Shown: positions 18,538 to 28,129, counted from the first letter of the stretch. The stretch: 64,000 bases of DNA from Moraxella ovis (GCF_900453105.1 NZ_UGPW01000001.1:1922001-1986000); one strand, 5' to 3'. Notes: generated from the letters alone by a model not told the origin. Made by a program: numbers and translations.

Positions 18538-18975
18538 ATGAAAGCCCTAATCCAACGAGTTAAGTCCGCCCATGTCAATGTGGGCGGTCAAATCATCGGA
18601 CAAATCCAATCAGGCGTGCTTGCCTATATCGGCATTGGCAAAGATGATGATTTTGATAAAGCGTGTAGACTGGTGGATAAAATCATCGCCTATCGCATTT
18701 TTGAAGATGGCAACGGCAAAATGGGCAAATCAGTATCCGATGTGGGCGGTGGCTTGCTACTGGTGTCGCAATTTACGCTCATGGCAAAAACCAACAAGGG
18801 TCGCCGTCCTGATTTTGCCCCTGCCATGCCCCCAGATGATGCAAGGGCGTTGTTTGATAAGTTGGTAAATTATGCCAAACAAGCCTATCCAAGCGTTGCC
18901 ACAGGTGAATTTGGGGCGAATATGGCGATCATGGCGGTCAATGACGGCCCGATTAATTTTTTGCTTGACGTGTGA
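18538..18975 (+). CDS. dtd: D-aminoacyl-tRNA deacylase
   Basis: A 145-residue enzyme that hydrolyses D-aminoacyl-tRNAs. Both signature blocks are present: SQFTLMAKTNKGRRPDF and the Gly-cisPro motif within NDGPINFLLDV. MKALIQRVKSAHVNVGGQ is the usual start. Length is normal. Confidence 0.97.
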   Translation: MKALIQRVKSAHVNVGGQIIGQIQSGVLAYIGIGKDDDFDKACRLVDKIIAYRIFEDGNGKMGKSVSDVGGGLLLVSQFTLMAKTNKGRRPDFAPAMPPDDARALFDKLVNYAKQAYPSVATGEFGANMAIMAVNDGPINFLLDV

Positions 18976-18993
18976 TTGTTGATATAAAATTAG

Positions 18994-19077
18994 CTCGTAG
19001 ATTGGGCTAGATAGCACAAGCCAATAAATTAAATTTTGGAAAATGTTGGGTTTTGTTTGAGAGCCCAACCTACGGAT
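18994..19077. repeat. palindromic GTAGG/CCTAC repeat, copy outside the CDI array
   Basis: Starts CTCGTAGATTGGGCT and ends GCCCAACCTACGG, with an internal GTTGGGTTTT. It is a diverged member of the dispersed repeat found between toxin modules at about 44.4, 52.3, 53.7 and 63.9 kb. It lies between dtd and a hypothetical gene. Confidence 0.5.
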
Positions 19078-19445
19078 TATAAATAAAAAACAACTGATTT
19101 TTTGTTTTTGATTGCATAATCCAATATAAATAATATTTTGCTAATGTTATCATCAATAAGAAAATTATTTTTGAAAATTGAATCAATGATATTTTGCATG
19201 ACATCAAAATCAAAAATCCAATCGTCTTCATGGATTCCAAACAGCCAATTTCCCGTTTCATTGGATATGATTTCCCATAAGCCCCTATCTTGATAATACC
19301 GAACGTCTTTTTCATCTAAGATAAGAACGGTTTTCTCGTCTTTATTTTTGTAAGCCCAATCAATCATCTCATGAAATTCTTCTATTTCCATACCTTTTGG
19401 TAAGCAAAGAATAGGACATGATTTAAAATTCATCACCGTCTGCAT
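19077..19445 (-). CDS. hypothetical acidic protein
   Basis: A 122-residue protein rich in Asp, Glu, Ile and Lys with segments such as ETGNWLFGIHEDDWIFDFDV. No family was recognised. Its size, acidity and AT-rich composition resemble immunity proteins of polymorphic toxin systems, but no toxin lies next to it. An in-frame ATG 12 bases later is an alternative start. The IS607 element begins about 30 bases upstream of it. Confidence 0.5.
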   Translation of the reverse strand: MQTVMNFKSCPILCLPKGMEIEEFHEMIDWAYKNKDEKTVLILDEKDVRYYQDRGLWEIISNETGNWLFGIHEDDWIFDFDVMQNIIDSIFKNNFLIDDNISKILFILDYAIKNKKSVVFYL

Positions 19446-19524
19446 CCTTAATATGAGTTTGCTATTAACAGGGCAAAAAACAGCTACTTAAAGTCTACCT
19501 AAATCTACTCTATAATGTGTAATT

Positions 19525-20139
19525 ATGAATAGATTAATTAGTATCAACGAAGCTTCCAAACAACTTGGTGTGTCCATCTCAACATTACGCAGATGGGACG
19601 AAAGTGGTGTGCTTGTTGCCGAAAGAACACCTAAAGGACACAGACGTTACGATATTAGTAAAATCAACCCAAACCTACTGCATGGCATAGGCAACAAAGA
19701 CCGAAAAACCATTGCCTATGCACGAGTATCCAGCCACGACCAAAAGGACGATTTAGAGCGTCAAATCCAAGTTTTAGAACTCTACTGTGCCAAACAAGGC
19801 TGGACTTATGAGGTCATCAATGATTTGGGTTCTGGCATGAACTACCACAAAAAAGGACTTAAACAACTGCTTGACGGCATATTAAACAATGAAATCGGCA
19901 GATTGGTTTTAACCCATAAAGACCGCCTATTACGCTTTGGTTCGGAACTGATCTTCGCTCTATGCGAAAGAAAGAATGTGGAAGTTGTCATTATCAATCA
20001 AGGCGAAAACCTATCCTTTGAAGAAGAGCTTGCTCAAGATGTGTTAGAAATCATCACCGTATTTTCCGCTCGTCTGTATGGTTCATGCAGTAAGAAAAAT
20101 AAAAAAGTGTTAGAAGCTGTTAAGGCGGTGTTAGAATGA
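19525..20139 (+). CDS. tnpA: IS607-type serine recombinase TnpA
   Basis: A 204-residue transposase. An N-terminal MerR-like helix-turn-helix (SINEASKQLGVSISTLRRW, GHRRYD) is followed by a serine-resolvase catalytic domain (IAYARVSSHDQKDDLERQ with the nucleophilic serine, then RLVLTHKDRLLRFG). This HTH-first order is typical of IS607. It would catalyse strand exchange through a 5'-phosphoserine link. Ends by overlapping tnpB at ATGA. Confidence 0.92.
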   Translation: MNRLISINEASKQLGVSISTLRRWDESGVLVAERTPKGHRRYDISKINPNLLHGIGNKDRKTIAYARVSSHDQKDDLERQIQVLELYCAKQGWTYEVINDLGSGMNYHKKGLKQLLDGILNNEIGRLVLTHKDRLLRFGSELIFALCERKNVEVVIINQGENLSFEEELAQDVLEIITVFSARLYGSCSKKNKKVLEAVKAVLE

Positions 20140-21326
20140 CCGCCATTCGTGGACACATCATTGAACTAAAACCCAATAACAAACAAGCCACTTATTTTAA
20201 AAAGGCTTGCGGTGTTGCCAGATTTGCTTATAATTGGGCATTGGCGGAGTGGAAAAGGCAATACGAACAAGACAAACAATATCGTGATGACTGTTTAGCA
20301 AAGAACCTACCAATTGACGAAAGCAAACTCAACAAACCCACACAAGGCAAATTAAGAAAACAGCTTAACGCCATCAAACGCACCCAATCTCCCTTTATGA
20401 TGGAAGTAACCAAATGCTCTCCCCAACTTGCCATTATGCAACTAGGAGACGCATTCAAACGCTTTTTTAAAGGCGAAAGCAAATATCCCCGATTTCGCAA
20501 AAAAGGTGTGAACGACAGATTTAGCCTATCCAATGACCAATTTAAGCTAAAACTCAACAAAGACAAACCTTTTATTCAAATTCCCAATTTAGGTTTGGTA
20601 AGAATGCGTGAAAACTTACGCCATCAAGGGAAAATTTTATCCGCCAAAGTCTTTACAAAAGGTGGTAAATGGTTTGTATCCATTGCGGTTGAACTGGACA
20701 ATAACACACAAGCCAAACAACTTAAAACCAATCAAACTCTTAAAACAGGTAATGCTGTTGGCATTGATTTAGGCATTACCGACCTTGCCACACTTTCAAC
20801 AGGAGAAAAGATACAAGCACCAAAACCTTTAAAGAATAAACTTAAAAAACTTCAAAGATTATCAAAACAACTTAGCCGTAAACAAAAAGGCTCTAAAAAT
20901 CGTGAAAAAGTGAAAACCAAGCTCTCACGGTTGTATTACAAAATCAGTTGTATCAGAAAAGACTTTTTACACAAACTTAGTACCAACTTGGTTAAAAAGT
21001 TTGATGTGATTTGTATTGAAAGCCTAAATATCAAAGGCATGGTAAAAAATCGCAAACTAAGCCGTACTATCAATGATTTAGGGTTTTATGAACTTAAAAG
21101 GCAACTCATCTACAAAGCAAATCAATGGGGCAAGACCATCAAAGAATTGGATAGGTTTTATCCAAGCTCTAAAACTTGTTCAAATTGTGGTTTTATTATG
21201 GCAAAAGCGGATTTGACTTTGAATGTGCGTAACTGGCAATGCCCTAGCTGTCACAAACAACATGACCGTGATATAAATGCCAGTATCAATATTTTAAACA
21301 ATGCAACAAAAGTTTTAACTGTCTAA
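20136..21326 (+). CDS. tnpB: RNA-guided nuclease TnpB
   Basis: A 396-residue TnpB, the ancestor-type relative of Cas12. The split RuvC residues are all present: Asp in AVGIDLGITDLATLS, Glu in VICIESLNIKGM and Asp in HDRDINASINIL. The zinc finger CSNCG...CPSCH lies between the last two. The N-terminal HTH_OrfB part (KKACGVARFAYNWAL) is intact. TnpB uses a guide RNA made from the element's right end to cleave the empty donor site. It looks active. Confidence 0.93.
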   Translation: MTAIRGHIIELKPNNKQATYFKKACGVARFAYNWALAEWKRQYEQDKQYRDDCLAKNLPIDESKLNKPTQGKLRKQLNAIKRTQSPFMMEVTKCSPQLAIMQLGDAFKRFFKGESKYPRFRKKGVNDRFSLSNDQFKLKLNKDKPFIQIPNLGLVRMRENLRHQGKILSAKVFTKGGKWFVSIAVELDNNTQAKQLKTNQTLKTGNAVGIDLGITDLATLSTGEKIQAPKPLKNKLKKLQRLSKQLSRKQKGSKNREKVKTKLSRLYYKISCIRKDFLHKLSTNLVKKFDVICIESLNIKGMVKNRKLSRTINDLGFYELKRQLIYKANQWGKTIKELDRFYPSSKTCSNCGFIMAKADLTLNVRNWQCPSCHKQHDRDINASINILNNATKVLTV

Positions 21327-21466
21327 CAGTTAAAAAGGCGGTGAGTTCCACCGTGTCAGTCTATGGAGTTGATGTAAGTCCAAGTTCAAACGAATAAGGC
21401 AAACAACGGTGAAGTAGAAAGAAAACGCTAAATTTGCCTTTGGGTAGGTTTGGGTAGGTTTTTTGG
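21327..21466 (+). ncRNA. candidate reRNA (omega RNA) of TnpB at the IS607 right end
   Basis: The region after the tnpB stop folds into at least two hairpins: GGCGGTGAGTTCCACCG (CGGTG/CACCG) and AAGGCAAA (21396-21403) with TTTGCCTT (21433-21440). In this family the scaffold of the guide RNA comes from here and the guide from the flank just past the element end. Location is inferred by family analogy; the exact ends are unknown. Confidence 0.5.
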
Positions 21467-21581
21467 AACGGTTTCTAACATTAGTCTTGCAGGATACACG
21501 CCCTACGGAACTGTTGATGACTTAGGTGGTGTGGTGTCGCCTGTAAAATCCACAAAAAGAGATGTAAGCCATCTGAAATGA
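21467..21581 (+). pseudogene. C-terminal gene fragment cut by IS607
   Basis: A reading frame without a start continues from the IS607 right end to TGA at 21579-21581. Its peptide includes VSNISLAGYTPYGTVDDLGG. It could be the tail of a gene interrupted by the IS, but no matching head is seen on the left side. Product not recognised. Confidence 0.35.
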
Positions 21582-21606
21582 TGGTTTGTTTCACTTTATG
21601 ACTTAT

Positions 21607-22165
21607 CTATTTATAAATCGACTCTTTCCATAATTTAGGCATATGCGGAAACCGAACAAATTCATCATCTATCCTAACTCTATAATTAGACAAATCAGCT
21701 TCTACAAAGGGTTCATTGAACCATTTGCCCCATAGGATAAGTAGGAAATTTTTGTATAATCTATCAAATTCTTGTGAGTGTGTTTCGTTATGAACGCCTT
21801 CTATGGGCACATAGTCAATACCTGGCAGCCATACATCAGCATTTAAATATCCATCTTTAGTAATCGCATAACGCAAACCCTCTTTATAAATAGGTTTTTC
21901 ATTATTTCTCCAGCTGCGACCATCTCCATTCTTTAACCATTTTTTTATGGCGAATTTCACATTTTTCTTCTTTAGAGAAGTCCAAAGCATAGTATTCTTT
22001 ATCTTCTTGATAATGCTCTAAAGTTTCTAAGTGCTAAGCACCCTCAAGAACTCTTTCAATAATTTCTGGATTAACATCAAACACATTCATCTCACTTTCA
22101 GCGAATCTGCACCAACCACCAAAAATCCTAAATTTGATGATTTCACAAGGTAAAATTGCAATTTA
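21607..22165 (-). pseudogene. decayed gene of unknown function
   Basis: A minus-strand gene broken by a stop codon and a frameshift. The upstream part (LPCEIIKFRIFGGWC, MNVFDVNPEIIERVLEGA) stops at TAG, then HLETLEHYQEDKEYYALDFS follows in frame, and after an A-run the sense shifts to the frame of the 127-residue part (YKEGLRYAITKDGYLNADVW, WGKWFNEPFVEADL). The C-terminal open frame at 21607-21990 could be called a gene by software. Family not recognised. Confidence 0.5.
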
Positions 22166-22324
22166 CCCCCTGCAAATTTATCCAAAATTATCACCAATTG
22201 CAATACCTAAAAACATATTGGTGCGTGATGCACATTCTGCTGCACTGTAGTGGTGGGTCTTGGATTTTATAAGTTTAATTCACACAATGGGATTTATTGT
22301 TGATATTGCTTTTTTAAAAAGTTT

Positions 22325-22368
22325 GGGGCTGTACTATAGCAACATCAATGTTATACCAGTACAGCCCC
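22325..22368. repeat. 44-bp perfect-ended palindrome
   Basis: GGGGCTGTACT at the left and AGTACAGCCCC at the right are exact inverted repeats, with a further ACA...TGT pairing inside. Lies in the 379-base gap before the M16 protease gene. It resembles abutted ends of a small transposable element (MITE-like), without an obvious target duplication. Confidence 0.5.
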
Positions 22369-22396
22369 TTATCTTAAACCTTCGATAAATATAAAA

Positions 22397-22428
22397 ATCG
22401 CAAGCTAAACCACTTGCGATCTTTTATT
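22397..22428 (+). terminator. hairpin with T-rich tail
   Basis: ATCGCAAG (22397-22404) pairs with CTTGCGAT (22413-22420), followed by CTTTTATTTT. Looks like an intrinsic terminator on the plus strand, though no intact plus-strand gene lies directly upstream. The remainder of 22166-22544 shows no gene. Confidence 0.55.
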
Positions 22429-22544
22429 TTGACGGCATTAAATGGGGTATGGTGATTTTAATCTCAACACCTTGAATTAATTATGCTAAACTAGCGATTT
22501 TTGATGACTTTATTCATGCATACGAACAATTATTAAGGATACTC

Positions 22545-25499
22545 ATGACCGCCAACAATCCTGCTTTTGAGCTCATATCAACAACGAAAATCGACGCACT
22601 AAACATTGATGTGGCATATTATCGCCACAAAGAAACTGGGCTCATGCATTATCATCTGGCATGTGATAATGATGAGAATGCACTGATGATCGGTTTTGCC
22701 ACACAGCCGATGACATCGCGCGGTGAGGCGCATATCTTGGAGCATGTGGTGCTGTGTGGCTCTGAAAAATACCCTGTGCGCGATCCGTTCTTTAGCATGA
22801 TTAAGCGTTCCTTGCAGACATTCATGAATGCCATGACGGCAGCGGATTGGACGGTTTATCCGTTCGCCACTCAGAACAAGAATGATTTTTTTAATCTGCT
22901 GTCTGTGTATGTGGATGCGTGTTTTTTCCCCAATATTCATGAGCTGGATTTTGCCCAAGAGGGTATCCGCATTGAACTGGATGGAGCGGGCAAGCCACAA
23001 TATCACGGCATTGTCTTTAATGAGATGAAGGGCGCGATGAGCGGTGAGATCGATCAGCTGTATTATGCACTGACGCATCATCTGTTCCCGACGACGACCT
23101 ATCATTATAATTCTGGTGGCGATCCTAAGCACATTGTTAATCTAACCCATGACGATCTGGTGAAATTCCATCAGGCGCATTATCATCCATCGAACGCCAT
23201 CGTGATGAGCTTTGGGGACATTCCTGCCAAAGACATTCAGGACAAATTACAGAATGATGTGTTGGCGCGCTTTGATGACATCAGCCGTCCCAAGGTGGGC
23301 AAAAAGTTCACCTCAGCCCTAGAGAAACGCCTGACCCAGCCTGTACAAGCCTTTGATACTTATACCGCTGATAATAACGGCAAACAGATGACCCACCATG
23401 TGCTGTCGTGGCTATTACCAACCATCAGCGACCCCCGTGAAAGATTGTCACTGCGTCTGATGGAGGGGGTTTTGGTGGAGCACTCAGGTTCTCCACTGCG
23501 TGCTTATCTTGAGAGTTATCCACAGTCTGTGGCGCCAAGTCCTCTGCTTGGCTTAGATGACAGTCATTATGAGATGGTGTTCTATGCTGGTGTGCGAGGC
23601 TCGGACGTCGAATATGCCGATGATGTGGAGCAAGGCATCTTAGACCTACTCTCAGAAGTCGCCACAGAAGGCGTTGATGATGAGACCATCGAGACGGTGC
23701 TACATCAGATAGAGCTTGACCAAAGACACATCGGTGGTGACAGCATGCCTTATGGCTTGACGCTGATGCTTGAGGCGTTTAGCACGGTGGTGCACGGTGG
23801 TAATCCGCTGGATGTGTGGCAGATTGATGAGCATCTGACCTGGCTAAGACAGCAGGCGAAGGATCCTAAATTCGTGCCATCACTCATCAAAAAACATCTG
23901 ATCGACAACCCACATCGCGTGCGCCTAACTGCTTCACCTGACAAAGACAAAGCCCAAAGGCTCATCGATGATGAGCGGGCGGCACTTGACCAGCTCAATG
24001 AGGCACTTAGCGACGAGGCGCGTGCCACCATCCAACAAAAAACTGCTGAACTGCAGGCGCGCCAAGCGATGATTGATGATGTGAACTTACTGCCGAAAGT
24101 GGGTCTGTCAGACGTTCCAAGTGATGTTGCCTTTACACACGCCATCAAAAAACCCATCAACATCGACGGCGACACGCGCACGTTGTATGAATATCATGCG
24201 GGCACGAATGGGCTGTATTATTATCAGGTGGTCGCTGATCTGGGCGATGCCGCTGACGATATTTTAAATAACCCATTGCTGCCAATTTATCTGACGCTAC
24301 TGTCAGAGGTGGGGACGCATCAGCATGACGCGCGTGAATTCCAAGCGGTGCAAGCAGCGTGCTCATCGGGGGTGACGGCGCGCATCAGTCAGCGAACCGA
24401 TGTGGCGGATAAAGACAAGATGAGCAGTTATTTTGTGGTGGCGACCCGTGCGCTTAACCGCAAACTAGACGCCGTTAATCTGGTGAGTGAAGTACTGGAT
24501 GAGACGATATTCACCGAGACGGATCGCATTCGTGAGCTTCTACAACAAAAACAAACCAACTGGCAATCACGTCTGACGGGTGCAGGTCATGCTTATGCCA
24601 TGCAGACAGCCAGTCGCAATATGAGTCACCTTGCTAAGATTGAATATGCCTTTTCAGGCTTACCTGCACTAAGTGCGTTAAAGGTGTTCTTAGCGGATGA
24701 GAATGAAGATAAATGGGAGGTCTTATGTGCGCGTTTGGCAGCCTTGCATAATGCCATCACCAGCCTACCTAAGGATGTGATCTTAGTCTGCGAGTCCGAC
24801 TCTGCAGTCGTGATCAGCGATAAGATCACCAGCACTTTGAAGAATCGCAAGGCATCTGGTGAACAATCGACGTCGCCGCTGCCTTTTGATGCTTTGACAG
24901 GCATCATCGAGGATGACGCTCAAGATGACATTGCTTGGCTCATCTCAACCAATGTCTATCATAATGCTGCCGTCTATGCTGCGACCACATCGGATGACGA
25001 TGATGCGCCTGCGCTGATGGTGCTTGCACCATTCTTGCGTAATGGCTATCTGCATGCCGCCATCCGTGAGAAAGGCGGAGCGTATGGCGGCGGGGCTAGC
25101 TTTGATGCGAATGCAGCAGCATTTAAATTCTACAGCTATCGCGATCCGAACTGCGTTGCGACTTTTGATCACTTCATGGCAAGCATTGATTGGCTGCTTG
25201 ATAACGATCATGATGATGAAAAGCTTGAAGAGGCGATTTTGGGCATCATCGCAGGCATGGACAAGCCTGGATCCCCAGCGGGCGAGGCGGTTAAGTCATG
25301 CTTTGGTGAGCTGCATGGGCGTGATAAGGCATATCAGCAGGCGCTGCGTGCCAAAATCCTAGCAGTAAGTGTCGATGATCTAAAGCGTGTCGCACAAACC
25401 TACCTAAAAGATAAGCCATGCACCAAGGCCAGTCTTGCACCACTAGAGCAAGAATCTGTAATGGCAGAGCTTGGATTTAAGATCAAAAAATTGGCATGA
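22545..25499 (+). CDS. M16-family metallopeptidase, presequence-protease (PreP) type
   Basis: A 984-residue zinc peptidase with the inverted HxxEH motif in HILEHVVLCGSEKYPVRDPF. The size, four-domain layout and the C-terminal GGAYGGGASFDANAAAF and YRDPN blocks match the PreP/Cym1 branch, which degrades short unstructured peptides inside a closed chamber. Bacterial members are probably cytoplasmic or periplasmic peptide scavengers; no signal peptide is seen. Start at 22545 follows an AAGGA site. Confidence 0.9.
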   Translation: MTANNPAFELISTTKIDALNIDVAYYRHKETGLMHYHLACDNDENALMIGFATQPMTSRGEAHILEHVVLCGSEKYPVRDPFFSMIKRSLQTFMNAMTAADWTVYPFATQNKNDFFNLLSVYVDACFFPNIHELDFAQEGIRIELDGAGKPQYHGIVFNEMKGAMSGEIDQLYYALTHHLFPTTTYHYNSGGDPKHIVNLTHDDLVKFHQAHYHPSNAIVMSFGDIPAKDIQDKLQNDVLARFDDISRPKVGKKFTSALEKRLTQPVQAFDTYTADNNGKQMTHHVLSWLLPTISDPRERLSLRLMEGVLVEHSGSPLRAYLESYPQSVAPSPLLGLDDSHYEMVFYAGVRGSDVEYADDVEQGILDLLSEVATEGVDDETIETVLHQIELDQRHIGGDSMPYGLTLMLEAFSTVVHGGNPLDVWQIDEHLTWLRQQAKDPKFVPSLIKKHLIDNPHRVRLTASPDKDKAQRLIDDERAALDQLNEALSDEARATIQQKTAELQARQAMIDDVNLLPKVGLSDVPSDVAFTHAIKKPINIDGDTRTLYEYHAGTNGLYYYQVVADLGDAADDILNNPLLPIYLTLLSEVGTHQHDAREFQAVQAACSSGVTARISQRTDVADKDKMSSYFVVATRALNRKLDAVNLVSEVLDETIFTETDRIRELLQQKQTNWQSRLTGAGHAYAMQTASRNMSHLAKIEYAFSGLPALSALKVFLADENEDKWEVLCARLAALHNAITSLPKDVILVCESDSAVVISDKITSTLKNRKASGEQSTSPLPFDALTGIIEDDAQDDIAWLISTNVYHNAAVYAATTSDDDDAPALMVLAPFLRNGYLHAAIREKGGAYGGGASFDANAAAFKFYSYRDPNCVATFDHFMASIDWLLDNDHDDEKLEEAILGIIAGMDKPGSPAGEAVKSCFGELHGRDKAYQQALRAKILAVSVDDLKRVAQTYLKDKPCTKASLAPLEQESVMAELGFKIKKLA

Positions 25500-25539
25500 T
25501 CAATAAAATCCATCTATTGGCGGATTTATCGGTATCATA

Positions 25540-25569
25540 AAAAAGCCTTGCGTCTTGCAAGGCTTTTTT
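25540..25569. terminator. bidirectional intrinsic terminator
   Basis: AAAAAAGCCTTG and CAAGGCTTTTTT form a 12-bp stem between two convergent genes (the M16 protease and glyS), with A/T runs suited to both directions. Confidence 0.9.
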
Positions 25570-25584
25570 GATGTGGCATGCAGA

Positions 25585-27678
25585 TTAGCTTTGAAGCACC
25601 CCAATATCCGCCACGCTCAAAAACAGCGTACGCACCTGCCCAAGCAAGGCTAGGCGGTTGTTTTTGAGATTTTCATCATCGGCATTTACCATGACATTAT
25701 CAAAAAAATCGGTCAATGGGCTTGCCAAGGCGGTCAAGGCGGTCAATACCCCTTGATAATCGGCATTGTCCTGCAAGGGTTTCACCATCTCTTTGGCGCT
25801 TAGAATCGCCTGATACAACGCCTTTTCTGCCGTCTCGGTCAATAGGCTCTCATCTACATTCTCGCCCACGTTGTCGGCTTTGGCAAGGATATTGGCAACA
25901 CGTTTATTATTCTCTGCCAGCACCTGTGCCTGTGGCAACGCACGAAACGCCTGCACCGCACGGATACGCTCATCAAAATCAAGGGGCATGTGCGGATTTA
26001 TCGCTTGCACCGCTTGAATGGTGTCCACATTCACGCCCTGCTCGGTATACATGGCACGATAGCGTGAGCTGACAAATTCCATGACGGCATTAAAGGTCTC
26101 GCTCATGTTATTGATTTTATTGCCATAATTTTTAATGGCTTCGTGGGCAAGGCTTGCTAGGTTTAATGGCAATTTATTTTCAATCAAAATACGCAGAACG
26201 CCAATGCTTGCCCGTCTTAGGCTAAATGGGTCTTTTGAGCCTGTTGGAGCTTCGTTAATGCCAAAAATCCCCACCAAAGTGTCTAGGCGGTCGGACAAGG
26301 CAAGGGCGATACCGATTGGTGTTTTTGGCAATTCATCGCCACTAAATTTGGGCAGGTATTGCTCGGCAATGGCGTTCGCCACGTCCGCTTTTTCGCCTGA
26401 TTTGTGGGCATAATACGTCCCTGCAATGCCTTGCAATTCGGGGAATTCACCCACCAACGTGGTCGCCAAATCCGCCTTCGCCAAAACCCCCGCTCGCACC
26501 ACATCATCGGTCGGCACGTCCCAGCCGTGCGGACGCAAGTTTTCGCTGATAAAGGCGGACAGTTTGGCAATACGCTCGCCCTTTTCCCAAATCGTGCCAA
26601 GTTTGTCTTGGAACACTCGTGTTTTTAGGGTTTCGGCAAAGTCGGCAAGCGGACGTTTTTGGTCTTGCAAAAAGAAAAATTCAGCGTCCGACAGGCGTGG
26701 GCGTACCACTTTTTCATTACCCAAAATCACCGCAGATTTATCAAGGCTGTCAATGTTGCTGACAAAGATAAAGTTGGGTTTTAGCTTGCCGTTATCGTCC
26801 GTGAGGCAAAAATATTTTTGGTCGGCTTGCATGGTGCTGATAAGGGCTTCTTGGGGAACGGCTAAGAAACGCTCTTCAAAACTGGCTCGCAAGGCAACAG
26901 GATAGTCCACAAGGGCGGTAACCTCGTCAAGCAACTCATCAGGGACAATGGCGGTCGCACCGATTTCATCGGAGAGTTTTTGGACTTGGGCGACAATGTT
27001 CGCTTGGCGTTTGGCAAAATCCGCCACCACAAACCGCTCGGCAAGCAGGCTTTCATAATTCTCGGCATGGTCAATCACAAAAAAATCAGGGGCGTGATAG
27101 CGATGACCACGAGACTGCCTGCCTGTGTCATGCCCTAAAATGCGTGCAGGAATGACAGTATCGTCCGCCATGAGTACCACCCATTGTACAGGACGGACAA
27201 ACTCGTCCTTGCTCGCCCCAGAACGCATACGTTTGGCAATCGGCAAGTCGTCCAATGCCTTTTGGATAAGGCTTGGCATCAGGTTGGTAACTTTCTCGCC
27301 TTTAATGGTAAGCGTATAAGCGACATATTCGCCTTTTTTGTCGCTGATTGTGACTAAATCGTCTTTGGTAAGGTTTAAGCCGTTTGCGTTAAGCCCCTGC
27401 AAAAAGCCCTGCCCTGCACGAGACAAATTCCCATCAGCGTCAAAACTTGCCTTGATGTTTGGGCCTTTTTTGGTTTCGGTGCGGTCAGGCTGATAGTCAC
27501 CCACGCCTTTGATAAGTAGTGCCAAACGGCGTGGGGCAGAGAATGCCTTGATGTCATCAAAAGCGATGTTTTGCTCGCCCAATGCCGTTTTGACATGGTC
27601 GTATAGGGCATTTTGTAGGGTTTTTAGGGATTTTGGCGGCAATTCTTCGGTGCCAAGTTCAAATAGGATTGTGCTCAT
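25585..27678 (-). CDS. glyS: glycyl-tRNA synthetase beta subunit
   Basis: A 697-residue subunit of the alpha2-beta2 GlyRS. The start (MSTILFELGTEELPPKSLK) is diagnostic, as are AFSAPRRLALLI, TQADQKYF-like STMQADQKYFCL and DRLDTLVGIFG. It handles tRNA recognition together with GlyQ. Unlike the usual glyQ-glyS adjacency, a small lipoprotein gene lies between the two here. Confidence 0.97.
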   Translation of the reverse strand: MSTILFELGTEELPPKSLKTLQNALYDHVKTALGEQNIAFDDIKAFSAPRRLALLIKGVGDYQPDRTETKKGPNIKASFDADGNLSRAGQGFLQGLNANGLNLTKDDLVTISDKKGEYVAYTLTIKGEKVTNLMPSLIQKALDDLPIAKRMRSGASKDEFVRPVQWVVLMADDTVIPARILGHDTGRQSRGHRYHAPDFFVIDHAENYESLLAERFVVADFAKRQANIVAQVQKLSDEIGATAIVPDELLDEVTALVDYPVALRASFEERFLAVPQEALISTMQADQKYFCLTDDNGKLKPNFIFVSNIDSLDKSAVILGNEKVVRPRLSDAEFFFLQDQKRPLADFAETLKTRVFQDKLGTIWEKGERIAKLSAFISENLRPHGWDVPTDDVVRAGVLAKADLATTLVGEFPELQGIAGTYYAHKSGEKADVANAIAEQYLPKFSGDELPKTPIGIALALSDRLDTLVGIFGINEAPTGSKDPFSLRRASIGVLRILIENKLPLNLASLAHEAIKNYGNKINNMSETFNAVMEFVSSRYRAMYTEQGVNVDTIQAVQAINPHMPLDFDERIRAVQAFRALPQAQVLAENNKRVANILAKADNVGENVDESLLTETAEKALYQAILSAKEMVKPLQDNADYQGVLTALTALASPLTDFFDNVMVNADDENLKNNRLALLGQVRTLFLSVADIGVLQS

Positions 27679-27755
27679 TTTAACCTTTTACATTTAATTA
27701 ACTATAAAACACGATACAGGTTTTTATCAATAACCGATATGATATTTATTTGGTA

Positions 27756-28091
27756 TTAATTTTTGTCATCGTCGTCATTATCACGATCGTTATCTCTGTC
27801 GCCGTCTTGGTCGTCATTGCGATTGTCATTTCTCTCATCATCATGCTCATTGCGGTCATCACGATTGTCATTGCGGTCATCATCGCCATCATTATCACGA
27901 CGGTCGTCATTTTGATTGTCACGATTGTCATTTCTGTCATCGTCATTATCACGGTCTTGACGGTCGGAATATTTGGTGCGGTCGTTTTCACGTTCGTTAT
28001 TGTCATTATCATTATTACCACCAAAACCACAAGCAGTCAAAAGAGCGATAAGTGATAATACAGATAGTGATTTAATCAATTTGGTGTTCAT
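27756..28091 (-). CDS. Asp/Asn/Arg-rich repeat lipoprotein
   Basis: A 111-residue lipoprotein: MNTKLIKSLSVLSLIALLTAC with lipidated Cys21, then about 85 residues built almost only of Asp, Asn, Arg and Glu (NDDDRNDNRDN-type repeats). The tail must be disordered and might bind cations; no family is recognised. It sits between glyQ (upstream) and glyS (downstream) on the same strand. The GAC/AAC/CGT repeats could allow length variation. The hydrophobic frame on the other strand is an artefact of this repeat. Confidence 0.65.
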   Translation of the reverse strand: MNTKLIKSLSVLSLIALLTACGFGGNNDNDNNERENDRTKYSDRQDRDNDDDRNDNRDNQNDDRRDNDGDDDRNDNRDDRNEHDDERNDNRNDDQDGDRDNDRDNDDDDKN

Positions 28092-28129
28092 GATGCGTCC
28101 TAGTTAATAAAAAGGTTGTGATGGTCAAA

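Larger units (their letters stand above)
19475..21466 (+). mobile_element. IS607-family insertion sequence
   Basis: A two-gene element: a serine-recombinase TnpA followed by TnpB with a 4-base overlap. The left end carries GTCTACCTAAATCTAC and the right end GGGTAGGTTTGGGTAGGTT, short related motifs in opposite orientation near each boundary, as expected for IS607 ends, which lack classical inverted repeats and target duplications. Exact boundaries (perhaps a GG at each end) are estimated. Both genes look intact. Confidence 0.8.

Noticed and set aside
27750..28055. Very hydrophobic Val/Ile frame on the plus strand, looking like a membrane protein
   Set aside because: It is the antisense of the GAC/AAC/CGT repeat of the lipoprotein; the other strand has a lipobox and a proper start.
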